A stretch of 64,000 bases of DNA from Ectocarpus siliculosus (taxonomy: Eukaryota > Sar > Phaeophyceae > Ectocarpales > Ectocarpaceae), in the NCBI GenBank assembly GCA_000310025.1, contig FN649738.1:951690-1015689 (forward strand). Direction: 5' to 3'. Shown here piece after piece: positions 15,001-25,500 of the stretch (position 1 is the first letter of the stretch; each line of letters starts with the position of its first letter). The notes beneath the pieces were generated by a model, which saw nothing but the letters and a program-made list of their open reading frames with translations, was not told the origin of the DNA and searched no databases. Both the position numbers and the translations under genes were made by a program.

Positions 15001-15071
15001 TGGCACTCACATGGGGTAGAGGACTGGAGCGCGGCGGCAGCGCACAGGGCTACAAATCGTGGTCTTCTCAT
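1..15071 (-). CDS. HSP90B1: Endoplasmin / GRP94, ER-lumen HSP90 chaperone (3' end off the left edge)
   Basis: ATP-dependent HSP90 chaperone that folds secretory and membrane proteins in the ER. Exons on the minus strand, 5' to 3': 15071-15011, 13274-13150, 12100-11924, 11076-10882, 10060-9964, 9522-9334, 6799-6660, 6078-5952, 5464-5307, 4537-4445, 3998-3786, 3376-3258, 2615-2474, 1625-1434. They total 2,028 nt (676 codons) in unbroken phase with GT..AG introns. Visible landmarks are the N-terminal ATP-site blocks [26 protein letters not shown] and GQFGVGFYS, the middle-domain LPLNVSRE containing the conserved Arg, and late blocks [12 protein letters not shown] and [15 protein letters not shown]. 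Exon 1 encodes a signal peptide ([16 protein letters not shown]), and an acidic E/D linker follows [12 protein letters not shown], both as in GRP94 rather than cytosolic HSP90. The 9334/6799 junction is the least certain (a GAAG acceptor is needed to keep phase). About 100 C-terminal residues, including any KDEL-type signal, are outside the window. Confidence 0.95.
377..437. repeat. (CA)n microsatellite
   Basis: About 60 bp of CA dinucleotides with a few CG interruptions. The surrounding 1-1430 shows no GRP94 exon and is presumably its next intron. Confidence 0.95.
2217..2465. repeat. Tandem duplication, period about 145 bp, GRP94 intron
   Basis: The block with CAGCCAACAGGCTAGGCTGG...ATCTTACAAGGTGACCGC (2225-2285) recurs with changes at 2368-2430 (CAGCCAACGGGCTGGCGG...ATCTTACAAGGCGACCGC), each followed by GGTAAGG..GGGTCCAAG. 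Confidence 0.75.
5535..5925. repeat. Degenerate minisatellite of about 62 bp in a GRP94 intron
   Basis: Repeating C-rich units carrying AAACCACG..GAAGGCACCGT, CTCCTGCCAT and GTCCCGTCCCATCCCA, with starts near 5570, 5633, 5696, 5758, 5830 and 5882. Fills most of the intron between exons 6078-5952 and 5464-5307. Confidence 0.7.
6220..6443. mobile_element. MITE-like foldback element, copy 1 (GRP94 intron)
   Basis: About 224 bp with terminal inverted repeats: ACCGTAGGTTGCA...ATCACACCCCCTGGACCG at one end and the inverse CGGTCCAGGG...GTGATATCTTACTACGGT at the other. The inner arms (GATTTTCAAAGCT / AGCTTTGAAGATC) also pair. No coding capacity. A second copy in opposite orientation is at 13777-14015, so this is a dispersed non-autonomous element. 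Confidence 0.75.
7459..8320. repeat. 82-bp direct repeats flanking about 0.7 kb (TRIM-like)
   Basis: 7459-7541 and 8238-8320 are almost identical direct repeats (core TCGGCGTGTCACGGCCATGG ... GCGTCAGAAAAGGAATTCAA). The inner region has no coding capacity and contains the mariner-type MITE. The layout recalls a terminal-repeat retrotransposon in miniature, but no primer-binding site was identified. Confidence 0.45.
8027..8211. mobile_element. Mariner-type MITE, copy A (GRP94 intron)
   Basis: About 185 bp ending in CGGAGCCACGACTGTA, with a degraded matching left end (AGCCGTGGCTGCGATACAAG). Interior hairpin: AGGGTCGAATCCGTGACAAC pairs with CGGATTTCGACCCTCTT. Shares ends and interior words with 53881-54060. 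Confidence 0.65.
9093..9258. repeat. Tandem duplication, period about 97 bp, GRP94 intron
   Basis: CAGCGCAATACACGCACGAG ACATGGGG...GAAACGAGAGAGAGGG is repeated as CAGCGCAATACGCGCACGAG ACATGGG...GAAATGAGAGAGAGGG, separated by A-rich DNA. Confidence 0.85.
10615..10812. repeat. Duplication, period about 128 bp, GRP94 intron
   Basis: TCATGGCCCATGAGTACAAG CGGTTCCCCTTTTCAGCCGTCGCACTC near 10633-10678 recurs as TCATGCCCCCTACTAGAAG CGGTTCCCTTTTTCAGCCGTCGTACTC near 10761-10806. Confidence 0.8.
11212..11397. repeat. 21-bp minisatellite, about nine copies
   Basis: Tandem units of AAGAACATTCGTCCCCGGTTT with A/T variation at the unit junction, inside a GRP94 intron. The first and last units are degraded. 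Confidence 0.95.
13777..14015. mobile_element. MITE-like foldback element, copy 2 (GRP94 intron 1)
   Basis: About 239 bp sharing ends and interior with the element at 6220-6443, but inverted relative to it. The interior segment GCCGAAGGCAAAAGATACGT..GTTCGGAAAGCTCTCGACAG is the reverse complement of the interior of copy 1. The terminal repeats are CACACCTCCTGGACCG and CGGCCCAGGGGGTGTG. Confidence 0.75.
15011..15071 (-). CDS. HSP90B1: GRP94 exon 1: start codon and signal peptide
   Basis: A 61-nt exon too short to appear as an ordinary open frame. The ATG at 15071 is followed by two arginines, a hydrophobic alanine/leucine core and small residues, then a GTGAGT splice donor at 15010. It ends in phase 1. 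The next exon, 13274-13150, begins with exactly the two bases needed to complete the codon, giving ...SSTP-W-GGSASS... before the conserved FQAEVNRLMD block. The phase match, consensus donor and signal-peptide character together make this the start of the ER HSP90 gene. Confidence 0.85.
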
Positions 15072-15884
15072 GGTAGCTGTGGATACGTCAGATACGTGGT
15101 GTTTGTGTGCGGCGGGAGGGCTGCTGCAGCGGTGCACCGAAATTTATGGGTTTCGACTCGTCCGGATGTTCTGGTGGGGAGGGGCCTCTGGGTCGCCTTA
15201 TCTTTATGTAAGTCGATATTGCGCTAATGTCCCCGCATACTTGGCCGTTCCGGATTGGTCGAGAGGACAGGGATCGAAAAACAGGCTCACAGCGTCGGTT
15301 TTTGCTCACAGCCAACAGCACACATACGCCTACACGGGTTTATGTGTCTGTATTGTATCACATGTCCAACTAACTACCAACCCCTCCCGGGCTGCTGTTG
15401 TTTGTGGCACGGTATAATTGTCTTGTTGCAATAGTGTAGAATAATGTCCCGGCCCTCTCGTGGAACTACACTGCTGTAACCATTAGATAATTGTTCAGGA
15501 AGGCTCCCAAGCCGTACGTCTCCACGATAAAGCACGAGCTACTTACTGAGCTATCGGATAAAGAATTAAAGCGGTCCGGCGGCTGCGCTTGAATGTTACG
15601 CCTTTTTTCTGACGAAGTAATGCATACTTTTTTCAATATCGAGCCAAATCGAGCATCGGAATTTTGATGAGGAGATGGGGTTTTGCGCGGTCTGGCACCA
15701 TTGCTACAGCAGTAATCACAAACCAAAGGCGCATTGAACTTTCTCACAGCTATTATATTCCCAAAGCTCTTCGGCACGCGTGCACCAAATATATTGCAAT
15801 CAATAAATAGACTAGACTAATACTACATACTCTGCGTTGTGCATCAGTAGCAACGCAATCCATTCTGGTCCATGTCAATCAAGG
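15072..15884 (-). promoter_or_regulatory. Spacer: GRP94 5' flank and HAD-like gene 3' flank
   Basis: The 0.8 kb between the stop of the HAD-like gene and the start of GRP94, both on the minus strand. It must hold the GRP94 promoter. I looked for HSE (nGAAnnTTCn) and CCAAT-N9-CCACG elements and found none that were convincing. Confidence 0.3.
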
Positions 15885-18800
15885 CTACAATTTCGAAGAA
15901 AACCCATCACAGGCACTCGTGTACAGCCCCGCCCTCTCTGGTGCTAATCGCTTCAAAATCTGCACCAAGAAAACATTATGGTTGGACGCATCAGCAGCAG
16001 CAGCACGGACAGCAACGTCGTCCTGGTCGATCGCCAGAAACGGTTCTGCCCGTACGATATGTCGCTCGAGAGCCGTGTCGAAAGGTACAGGCCGTCCCGT
16101 CACCATGTCCCTGACGTCAACGATGTGGGCACCGCTGCCGCTGCCGTCAGGACGCCAGTGCCCGATGTTGTCGTCGAACATGACCGGCCACACCTTCCAC
16201 GGAACGAGAGAGGTAGTTGGCCGACGTGGCATGCGGGGACTGTTGTCAAGCGCCACATTGTCACCTGGAACGAACCGTCGTCCTTTCCTTGCCGCGCGTA
16301 ATCGAGGTACAACATAATGGGATAGGAAGCAAAATTTGGAACGTTTAAAACGCCCCACTAGGTCAAGCACCACAGTAACCGGCCACAGGAGAAGCCAGGC
16401 GGCACGGAAACGAAACAAATACGCCACAATCACCGGAGCAAGCTCTGGAATGCCACAAAGAGGACAGGTGCCTACATCCAGGCAGCTTCGGACAACGGCA
16501 CTTTACCTTCGGACTGTCGGACAGGTCGACCGGAAGAACCTTCCCCGCCTCGGCGGACTCCAGGTTCTTCCGCCAGAACGGGTAGAAGTCTCGCAGGGCC
16601 AGGCACCGCCCGTGATTGTTTCTCTCACCACTCCCGGCGATCCCATTGGTCGACTCGCCGCAGCTAGGCGGGGGAGCGGCGGCGGTGGTGGTGGCGGCGG
16701 CGGGCTTTGGTGCCACGGAGCCTGCCGGTGGGAGCGGGGCGCTCACAACCCGTTCGCAGATGGCGTCGTGGGCGTCCGCGACTGACCGGTAGACGGGATG
16801 GCCCTTACTCTCGATCGACCTGGTTCGGCGACACGGAAGGCAGACACAGCACGAGGTGCGGTGGAGGAGGTCACGATACATTCGAAGCGCGCTCGTGAGA
16901 CCACCACCAGAAAACGGATGGCCAAAAAAAAAAGAAACACGACACGGCGGTGGGAAAAGGCAAGCGGTGCGTGCACATGTTACCTTTTTGAGGGTGAGGT
17001 TGGTGGTCACGCCGTGAGAGGAACCATCAGTACGAGGTGCTAACCCAGAGGTAAAGTTCTTGGTTACCTCAAAGCGATCTGTCTCTAAAACAGCAGCCAG
17101 CGTTGAGGCCCTTCAGGGGGGCCAGGGAGCGGCGCCGCATGCATCTAGTGAACAGCTGGGTAGAGCAGAAGAAGCCTCACACACCTGAGCTGGTGTCGGT
17201 CCTGAGGATTGTCAAGAGTGCCCATGACGAGGGCTAGCCCTTCCTCATCTCGGAAGAAGGCTCCGACCGTGTTGTGGCCATGGCTGCCTTCGGCCTGGTC
17301 CGTTAAGTGAACGCGGTAGTCTCCGCGCCCGTCACTGCGGGTATCAGGTGGGCGGCACCGCGGCATGCGATCGAAAGACAAAAACGCCTCTATGGGGTGA
17401 AACCGACGGGTAGTCACGAGGCCATGGAAGGCGGGAGGTGTGCTGCGGTTCTGCGATATACTGGCGAAACGGCGATGGATGGCGCGACACGTTGATCTAC
17501 TCTCCGATGAAGGCGTGGTGACTGCTTGCCAATCCGGAGCAAGCCGATATAGAGATCTGGCCTCAGCCAGCACAGCACCCCCCACGGTCAACAACCAAAA
17601 TACTCTCGGCGGCCGGCCGTCCGACAACGCGGGGTCTGGCGCGCATCCCACTAACCGCACCCAGCAAACAGAGATGACTGATCCATAATCGAAGGCTTCG
17701 GGAGAATCTCAACTTGTCTTTTCATAAAATTCATCTTGTAAGTAGTATACATCTTCACACTAGAAACTAAATATCGCACCTTCAGACCACGCACTGCAAA
17801 AAAGAACAATTCGAACTAGTTCCAAAAATGTCCTCAAAGAACATGATCCCCAGGCACTAGTGAGCTCCGGCGGGTAAACGGAGGAGAAAATTCGTGAAGT
17901 GTACTCCGTGGTCACCTGCCGTCCATTTTTGCCCCAGGGAACAGGGGATGCTCCCCCTCGCAGAACGCGTTGTACTCTCTGGAGACCTCCGCAATGTCGT
18001 CACCGAAGGTTCGGAACACCACGCCGAAGTCCGCGTTTGCCTCCTTGAGGGCTAGAAGGCACCGGAAAAATGACGGGAGAATGTAGAGACTGCGAGGCCC
18101 GGTCACCAAAGACATGGAGGGGGTTACGGGCTTATGGGAAGGGGCTCGGTGCTTTGGGGTAGCGGTTGGGCAATTATGGGAGGGGATTGAGGACTTGTGG
18201 TGTCGATGCTTGGGTTGAAACGTTCAGAGCGGGGGCATGAGTCAGCTAGTCGTGGAAAAGCGGGATGTGGATCATGAAAAAGCGGGATGTGGATCATGAT
18301 CAGTCGATTTCTTGCGCTTGCCCGACGAGAGCCTGCGACCACCCTGGCCGTGCGGGTGTACCGCAATATGTGTCCGCTTTGCCACTCTTTCCTAATAACA
18401 CGTGGGGTATTGTGTAGCTTCTCTTTCATCACAAAAGGGAAATGCATGCAGCCTTACGCCTACGTGAAAACGAAATTGAAACGCCTCGAGCCAGGCTATC
18501 GCTACAACGTCAAGTCGGCACAGTTGTTCACTCCTGACTAGTCCTACAAACAGCACGAACCAACAGCTAGCAGGAAGTGACGAAAGAGGACGAGCTGTTA
18601 CCTCTCTCTCCCCGCCAATCCCGCCCCCTTCGCAAGTGGACTCTTCGCCACGGCCTCCGGTAGCGCCAGCGCCTTCTCGAGCTTCAGATACTCCGCCCGT
18701 AGGCCAACGCCAGGCTGACCATCCTCTGTAAAACACCCCTTGGAAACAAGACGTCATGCATGACGCGGAAAATGGGAAGGCAGGAAGGGCGCGAAAGAAC

Positions 18801-21316
18801 AAAAGAGGAGTGTTTTTTTATCGCTTGCTCTTCTGGACTGTGCTGCCAGGAGAGCTTGAGAGGTGGCAACCTCGGTAGTATCTACGCTGGACTAGTGCGA
18901 AATTTCCTCCAAGAACTTGTCTGCACGACTGTATACTCGCCATCGATAAGTGCTGATCTACGTTCAAAGCCAACGGTGTAACAAGTGTAAGTGTGTGGGG
19001 GGTGATGCAAACCAAAATACCCCCAAGATCATCGCTATTGGCCGATCTTGCGGGAAGCACGGCAAGGACAATTTAGGGGAAATTCTTTTTGAGAAGGGCA
19101 GGTCAAGTTCGGTCACACATCAACATCTTCCCTTAACCACAGAACGGCGACGTGGCGTTGGAAACCCTAAAGCATGTGTTCGCTTGACCATGTTGACGCA
19201 TCTCACCCGCAAACCCATTGTGCTCATGATCGCCCCGTTCGCCCAACAGCAGGTAGCACCACAACCTGTGCACACAGGCTCCATACGCTCAGCAAGCCCC
19301 CAGCGCCTACCTTCCTCTCGTCCCTGATATCCTTCATCCGCCGATTGTCCTTTCCCTCCGCGTCTCCGAACTCTTGGTGCAAAAAGTCCGAGTACGACAC
19401 GAGAGCTACTGGGGCGGTCTCCTGGTGGTTCTGTGGCTGAAGGCCACGCGGCCCAGATGGCGTTCTCCTCAGACTAGGCTCTGTGGAGGGGGGGGCCTTG
19501 CGGATAGGGGAGGAGAAACTCTAACACGCGATATATTGGTTGCGGCGAGAAATAAGATAGGTATGTTGTTGGGTTGCGGCTCATGTTAGTTAGAACACGG
19601 GCACCTACACCTGGGCTGGCGAGATGTCATGGAAGTGTTCAGGGTTTGTTTCGTCAACAAAACAAATTCGACTATATCGAGCGTTGAAAGGACGAATAGA
19701 GCGAGGGGAGGAGAGGGGAGGGGGGCACCGTAGCTGCAGAGGGGGGCTACACCAACGTGCACACAGGCGTGAGAGATGGATAGTGTCGAATGGATCGAAG
19801 ATGGCCTTCAAAGGGAGGAGGGTTTACAAACAACGGAGGCGAAGACGGAGCACGCTATTGTGTGGACTGAAACAATGTCTGACCCCGGTACCGTGCGTTA
19901 ATAGCGCCAGCGGAGACGTCGGGTATCCAAGGGACCACTAATTCCAGATGATAGGATGCTGTGAGACGCATGGAGCTTGTCACATCCATGGCATCATTCA
20001 GCCCAAAAACTGGTTTGCAGCAGGTACAGTTGTGCGTTCGACGAACCATTCTCGCACTGCCACCCTCTTTTCGTCCAACACTTTGTGCTCATCAATCCCA
20101 GGGACGTCTGCTAAAGCCACCAGCTCGAGTTACCCGCCCCCGTCCTTGTCAGCCATCGTTAGGGCAGAAAACCCGCTCTGATTTGCCCCTTCTGGCGGCC
20201 CTTTCCTTCAAGCTCTCATCTCACCCCATTCCATGTCCATACCGACGTTTCCTTTGCGCCGGAATGTTCCACGTGCCCCCAGCATATATCCGCGAGCACG
20301 CTGTTGAGGACCTATTCCACACGAATGGTGACAGCAGAGGCCATGCCAGCGTTCGGCATGCCGTGTACGTTTGGCGTCGAAAGCGTTGCAACCGAGGGTA
20401 TTCGTTGAGCCGCAATCCGAGCCTCTTGGGCGGAACCTTTACGGATAGTTTGTGCGTTTCGTGCCCTCTAACAGCGGGACATACTGCGTGTGCGCATGGC
20501 AAACTACGTAGGGGGAAATGGTTCCGCTTTCAATCACGCCGCGAGCGACAATTTACACAGCCAGAGGGCAAGCACCCTAGTAACAAAGGCTATACCCGCC
20601 GCACTAAGATCAAGGGGAATTTTGGTACGTCCGGAGCCTTGAAGGCTGCAGAGCGTAGAAAGGAGGTGAAGCGACGGCATACAACGGATTCTTCCGAGAG
20701 AGGTGATGGCGCAAGTGCATCAGTTCACCTACGATGTATTTGCACGAATAGGCTGCCGATAACACGAAACGTGCCGGCTTCAACCCAACGGTATACCTAG
20801 GTACCGGAAGGAGTCAGGCACTGAGTGTGTCATTCAAAGCGAAAATCTCATCACCTATGCTGCTTTTCAACAATATAATACCCTGTAGAAGATAGCGTTG
20901 GAAGATTGCCTATCACCGGTACAGCAGTATCGAGGACTTCTGAAGATCTTCCAATCAATTGATACCTGGGATTGGGTCTTCCGACCGGCTGGGTCAACCA
21001 TGATCAGAGTCTTGTTCAGGTCGAAGTGCAGAATCAATCGCGTCCCCGTAGTTCGTAGCACCTGCGCTATTTCTTGTCCAAGACGCTTCGCTGCTGCTCC
21101 AGCCCCATTTTCCTTCCCCCATTCCTCCGAGGGGCGTGGAGCCGCCAAACACACGCGCCTGCAATCCTGGAGCCTGTAGTTCCTGCCGGAGGGGGGGGTT
21201 ACCTTTCCCCAGGTAGCGGGGTAGATACCGCGGTGGCATCGCGGTCTTTGGCAGAAGAACGCCGTCGAACTCCTCGTGGCTCGGCCACCGATAGTTCGGC
21301 CGCTGGTTCCGAACAT
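15885..21316 (-). CDS. HAD-like protein with DLNKT motif, function unknown
   Basis: Seven exons on the minus strand: 21316-20966, 19421-19311, 18723-18602, 18089-17916, 17334-17185, 16807-16507, 16193-15885 (TAG at 15887-15885). They give 1,518 nt, about 505 aa, with phase kept at every junction. The N-terminal block RLILHFDLNKTLIMVDPAG resembles HAD motif I, but the second Asp of DxDxT is Asn. Later blocks are VSYSDFLHQEF, GQPG, LPSFF..L, VVFRTFGDDIAEV, NAFCEGEHPLFPG, LRDFYPFW and MFDDNIGHW...HIVDVRD, then RAEPFLAID. I recognise this block order from a family spread in algae and trypanosomatids; from sequence alone I cannot assign a substrate. A Pro/Ala/Thr-rich loop (about 16680-16740) interrupts the C-terminal half. 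The ATG at 21316 is the only in-frame start before the motif, so the roughly 90 residues preceding it are less certain, as is the weak acceptor at 16807. Confidence 0.82.
18268..18298. repeat. Short tandem duplication GGGATGTGGATCATGA
   Basis: The unit AAAAGCGGGATGTGGATCAT is present twice in tandem (from about 18257) within a HAD-like gene intron. Confidence 0.8.
19970..20800 (+). CDS. Long antisense open frame inside intron 1 of the HAD-like gene
   Basis: An open frame of about 277 codons from ATG 19970 to a stop at 20800, opposite the HAD-like gene and wholly within its first intron. It is Arg-, Ser- and Cys-rich, and its end is strongly basic (GYTRRTKIKGNFGTSGALKA...RRKEVKRRH). No domain recognised. 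The length is unusual for chance in this composition. A decayed mobile element or retrocopy is as likely as a real gene. Confidence 0.2.
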   Translation: MELVTSMASFSPKTGLQQVQLCVRRTILALPPSFRPTLCAHQSQGRLLKPPARVTRPRPCQPSLGQKTRSDLPLLAALSFKLSSHPIPCPYRRFLCAGMFHVPPAYIREHAVEDLFHTNGDSRGHASVRHAVYVWRRKRCNRGYSLSRNPSLLGGTFTDSLCVSCPLTAGHTACAHGKLRRGKWFRFQSRRERQFTQPEGKHPSNKGYTRRTKIKGNFGTSGALKAAERRKEVKRRHTTDSSERGDGASASVHLRCICTNRLPITRNVPASTQRYT

Positions 21317-22524
21317 GCGTTGCTGGCTGCGGTGTGCGTTCCCTGCGTTGGGTGGAATGTTGTTGGTACATGCAGATGTACGTGTTAGACTTGCTGTACA
21401 ATAGTACAGAGTAGGCGTATGCCGTGTAGGTTTTGTAGTGGTTGAACAGCGTGGTCCCTGGGAGTTGATTGGGGCATGGCTGATGATGCGTACCTTCTAC
21501 CCGGGAATCAATCGCAACAACAACCCCATGCGCCATTCCAGCAAGATGCACATTACGCACGCAGGTATGTACAACTGGAAAGTGATCCAAAATCCAATTT
21601 GGTGTATGCATATAGTCTACTGTAGGCTCCCTTGCGCTCTTCAGAGAAACGTCAAGTCCCTTGATGACTTTAGCGGGAGCACTGGCATTTCCTACCTGAA
21701 GGCGACAAAGGAAGCCCCCAAAAATTAGAAAGAGACATAAAAAAAGCGAGAACACGGAAGCAGCACACCGCCGACACGTTCCAGACTCCCGTACTTTACG
21801 CTCCTAAGTTGTTCTGCACAGCTGCCTGCGACGAAACGTGCTTTGCGGCACTGTTATGTTCTCGCCGATGAAGCGAGGGGTCTATTGCCTGCAGCCACTG
21901 CACATGTCTTCCCGCAATCATTGGCCTACCAGGCCGGGTTGCATACTTTGATGTAAAGCTGTACCGTAGACTTTGTAGACGAAGGTCTTGCAGCAGTGTG
22001 CAGAGGACACACAACAACGACCGTCTATTTACTACTGTAGCAGAGTGACTCACCGGATACAAGCAAACCCAGGAAGACTGCGGTGGTGATCATATGCGCT
22101 TACCAATGGCCGCCATGCGCGCCTCTGCCCTATGTTCTCTCTGCGTCAGCACCTGTTCTCTCGCTTCTCTGAGAGCGCTGTGGAGCTGTTGGAGAGTTGA
22201 GATCTGAGAGCTGAGAGCTGAATGCCAAGAGCTGCGAGCTGAGAGCTGGGTTGCTGGGCTCTGTGCTGTTATCTGTAGTTCTGTAATGTCGTTCGTGGTT
22301 CGGAACTTGGTTCTGGACTGAAAATATGTTGTTGTTCGGAACGGTATGATCGAATAATTCCTCCGCGATGCCGGTGTGAACAGGAACAACGACCGTGCGA
22401 TCGTACTTCTATCTCTCGCCAATTTCTCTCCATATGGTTGGCGACCGCGGAGAAGGCGAGAGATGAGTCAAAAGACCAGCCGGGGGTGGCTGTGATAGCA
22501 TGCCTTGAAGAGTCTAGAATACAT
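21317..22524. promoter_or_regulatory. Divergent promoter region between the HAD-like and giant genes
   Basis: The two genes start back to back, about 1.2 kb apart (ATG 21316 minus, ATG 22525 plus). The spacer contains a run of repeated GAGAGCTG-like words at about 22195-22255. No clear TATA box was identified. Weakly coding-looking minus-strand stretches lie at 21566-21710 and 22090-22422 and might be upstream exons of the HAD-like gene. Confidence 0.3.
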
Positions 22525-25500
22525 ATGCCTTCAATAGTGGAGCCTCAGGCTCCTGCTCCTTCGAAGTTGTCAACGACCGTGGCGACGGGTGGGGATCCTT
22601 CGGCACGAGGAGTCCAACAAGCTGCCCAGACACCCAAGTGCTTCATCGACGCACGCACAGACGACGATAGCGATACGTGCAAGGGTCAGGGAATCCAAGG
22701 GACGCCGACAAGGGAGATGTGAGAATCTTATCATACCCTCACTACGTGGAAAATATTCAGATTGGCCGCTGCATGAAGGACGACATGGACATGGTTATTA
22801 CGTATAGGCTACTGTACACGAGCAGCGTACAGCAGTACGCCCCTTCGGAGTGCCCTTACACCACACGCACCGGCTAAGGTTCAAAACAATACGCTGTTCC
22901 TGCCAGCCATATATCAAATCTACGTAGCCGATCCAGTAATATTTTTCATCGTCAACACGCCTGCCTGCGATTGGTTTCGCATGCATGCACACTGTAGCCA
23001 TGAACAGACTACTGCAGCCGTACGGTCGTACCTGTACGTGTGGGCAAATAGCGTGATCTGTTGTAGAAGCTTCGCTATTAGAAAAAGTGGCTTCCACGCA
23101 CACCTACAATCACTTCTGCTCCACTGCCTGCGTCGTCTCGTATATTTCTCTGTGCAGAGTGGACGCAGACGATGAAGACCAGAGGGACGCAATAATCTCA
23201 ATTCTTGAAGATTGGGCCGCTTGGGAACGAAATTTAGAGGAAGGTGCCGACGTCAGCGAGACGAAGAAAGCCGACGAGCAAGCGGTAGTGACGGGGGTGT
23301 CAGGTATCTCAGCAGCATCGTTGGTCGACACTCAGAACGACGCGAGAACATCCCGCGTCTCGAAGCCCAACGATGACCCAGCTTCAGCAGCGCATTCTGC
23401 TTCAGGGCCATCGAGCAAACGAGGATTGAGGGCGACATTTGAGGCGGGGAATCCAAACCAACTACTGCTGTATGCGTCTAGACGGGAGCGGAGACGCGCT
23501 GAAATACATGACCCCATCGCCAGGGCAAGGCGACAGGCGTTGAAGGTGTGGGCCGCTGACCAGACAAGGAGGAGAAGTTCTGCCGAGGAGAGCACGCTCA
23601 GCGAGCGCTTGAAGCAGCAGGGGCGTGGTTCTTTCTCGTATGAAAGGGCCACGGTAAGCGTCAGAAGCAGCAGAAGAAGCTCCACAGACGCCACAGTCGA
23701 CCGAAACCGGAAGGGTGGAGGAGGTCCCTTGAAGAACGAGTGGTTTCGCAGGAGGAAGCCACCCTATCGCGCTTCCGCGCCGCGCGAGATATCGGCCCAG
23801 CGCCACGTCCGCAATATCGCCGAGATTCCACCTGGGCCGCAGCGATCCACCCCGACTGTACCTGCCGCGGGGCTATCACCGCAAGAAGCTGGGAGGAAGT
23901 CGAGCCCCAGGTATCCATGGAGAGCAAACATGAAAGAGCCCGAAAAACGCCCTAGACGGTCCGCTTTCGACCTTTTGCGGGAAGGAGATGTCTCAATGGC
24001 ACCATCGACCCCTCGGGTTCCCACTACGGTCTTGTCGTCCCCTTCCTCGTCTTCTTCTTTGGTGGTCGCCGGGCGAGGGTCCGCGTGGGCGAGGTCTCCC
24101 AGCCGAGAAACGGCAGGGGGAATCCTCGTCAAGCACTGTTTCTTCTACGGGTCGTCGGACAAGGCTACCCCGCGTCGGGCGGCGGCGGAGGCCGCAACAG
24201 CAAGTACGAGCTTCGAATCCCAATGGATGCGCCAGTTTCGCGAGGAGGTGCAGAGGAACCCCAACTGGTGGCTCAGCTCGGATCGTTTCGTCCATGGTAG
24301 AGCGTGCGCCTCGCCCGCCGCCGGAAACGTTCCTGGAGGGGCAAAGGGGGCGAGTGGACGATCAGCTAGACCCCCTTTCCCGACGGCCCTGACACACAGG
24401 GGGGGCGGTGGCATGGCCTCTCAAACAACAGACTTATGGAACGAAGTGCGATTGCTCCTCGCTGCTGGTAGACAGAACGAGGACAGGCATACCGGAGGTA
24501 GCAGGCGTGGACCCGGACATGACCACGAGAAAGGTGACCTTAAAGCCGCTCGATTGGACATCCTGTCGTTCGGCGACCGCCTGCGATACACCCCTTTGTC
24601 TCAGGGAGCCTGGCTCGTGGGCGAAGGAGCTACGGCTACCTCTGCTGCTACGACTTCTTCTGCTTCTGCAGAGAAGTCCGCGAGGAATGCGATGCTGTCC
24701 GAAGAGGTTCATGTTGCTCTTGCTACAAGAGACATGGTTGATGTTGCTGCCGCCGGGACAGATGTCGAGGAAAGGCAGGACAGCAAGGCGGGACGGTCAG
24801 ATGCACTCAGTAGAGTTCCAAGTCAGTCGGCAGCTGACGAAATTGTATCCCCAATAGGAAACGTGAGGGCGGAGGCGGGACACGACGACAGGAGCAGAGC
24901 GGTGAGAGGAACAAGCGGCTGCCATGACCTGCAGAGCATTCATGCCGCGACCCTCGCCAAACTCCGGGGTGAAATCGACCCCTTTACTCGCGAGGAGCTC
25001 GTGCTGCGCGCAGCCGAAGAGGCAAGAGGCGCTCTTGCCAGGGACAGGGCACGCAACACGTCTCCCAGGCGTGCCTCCGCAGGAGTCTTCCGTCCTTCGC
25101 CCAAGGCACGAAAGCGAGATTCTACCCCAGACGCCATTGACTACGATACCGTAGAGGCCACCCTATCGTTGATCGAGCTTGCCACTCGCGCCGCGGGACC
25201 GGACGCTGGAAAGCAGATGCTGCAGGCTCTCGAGGATCTGGACAAGATTCACCAGCGAGTGTCGGACGAGAAGGGCCCCACCGAAAACGAACGCTGGATC
25301 CTGGACGGCAAGGCCGACGGAGAGACACTTCTGGGGGCGGAGAGTGGGTTGAATGCTAAGGTTGGCGATGCCGGAGGATCAGACGCTACGCGTCCTAGGG
25401 CTCCAGGTGATTCAACTGCTAAAAAAGAGGGTGTGCCCGTTGGGGGAGAAAATTCAAGGACAAACAAAGCGAGTGGGGGTCTCAGCGGAGGCGACCAGGG

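Noticed and set aside
21566..21710. Possible minus-strand exon (ends near DSRVEG) upstream of the HAD-like gene
   Set aside because: Has AG and GT borders and looks mildly coding, but its phase does not join the DLNKT exon and no family block matches. Left out.
22090..22422. Minus-strand 110-codon frame ending at a GTAAGC donor
   Set aside because: No ATG start, and low-complexity GAGCTG words explain its helical appearance. Cannot be joined in phase to the next exon.
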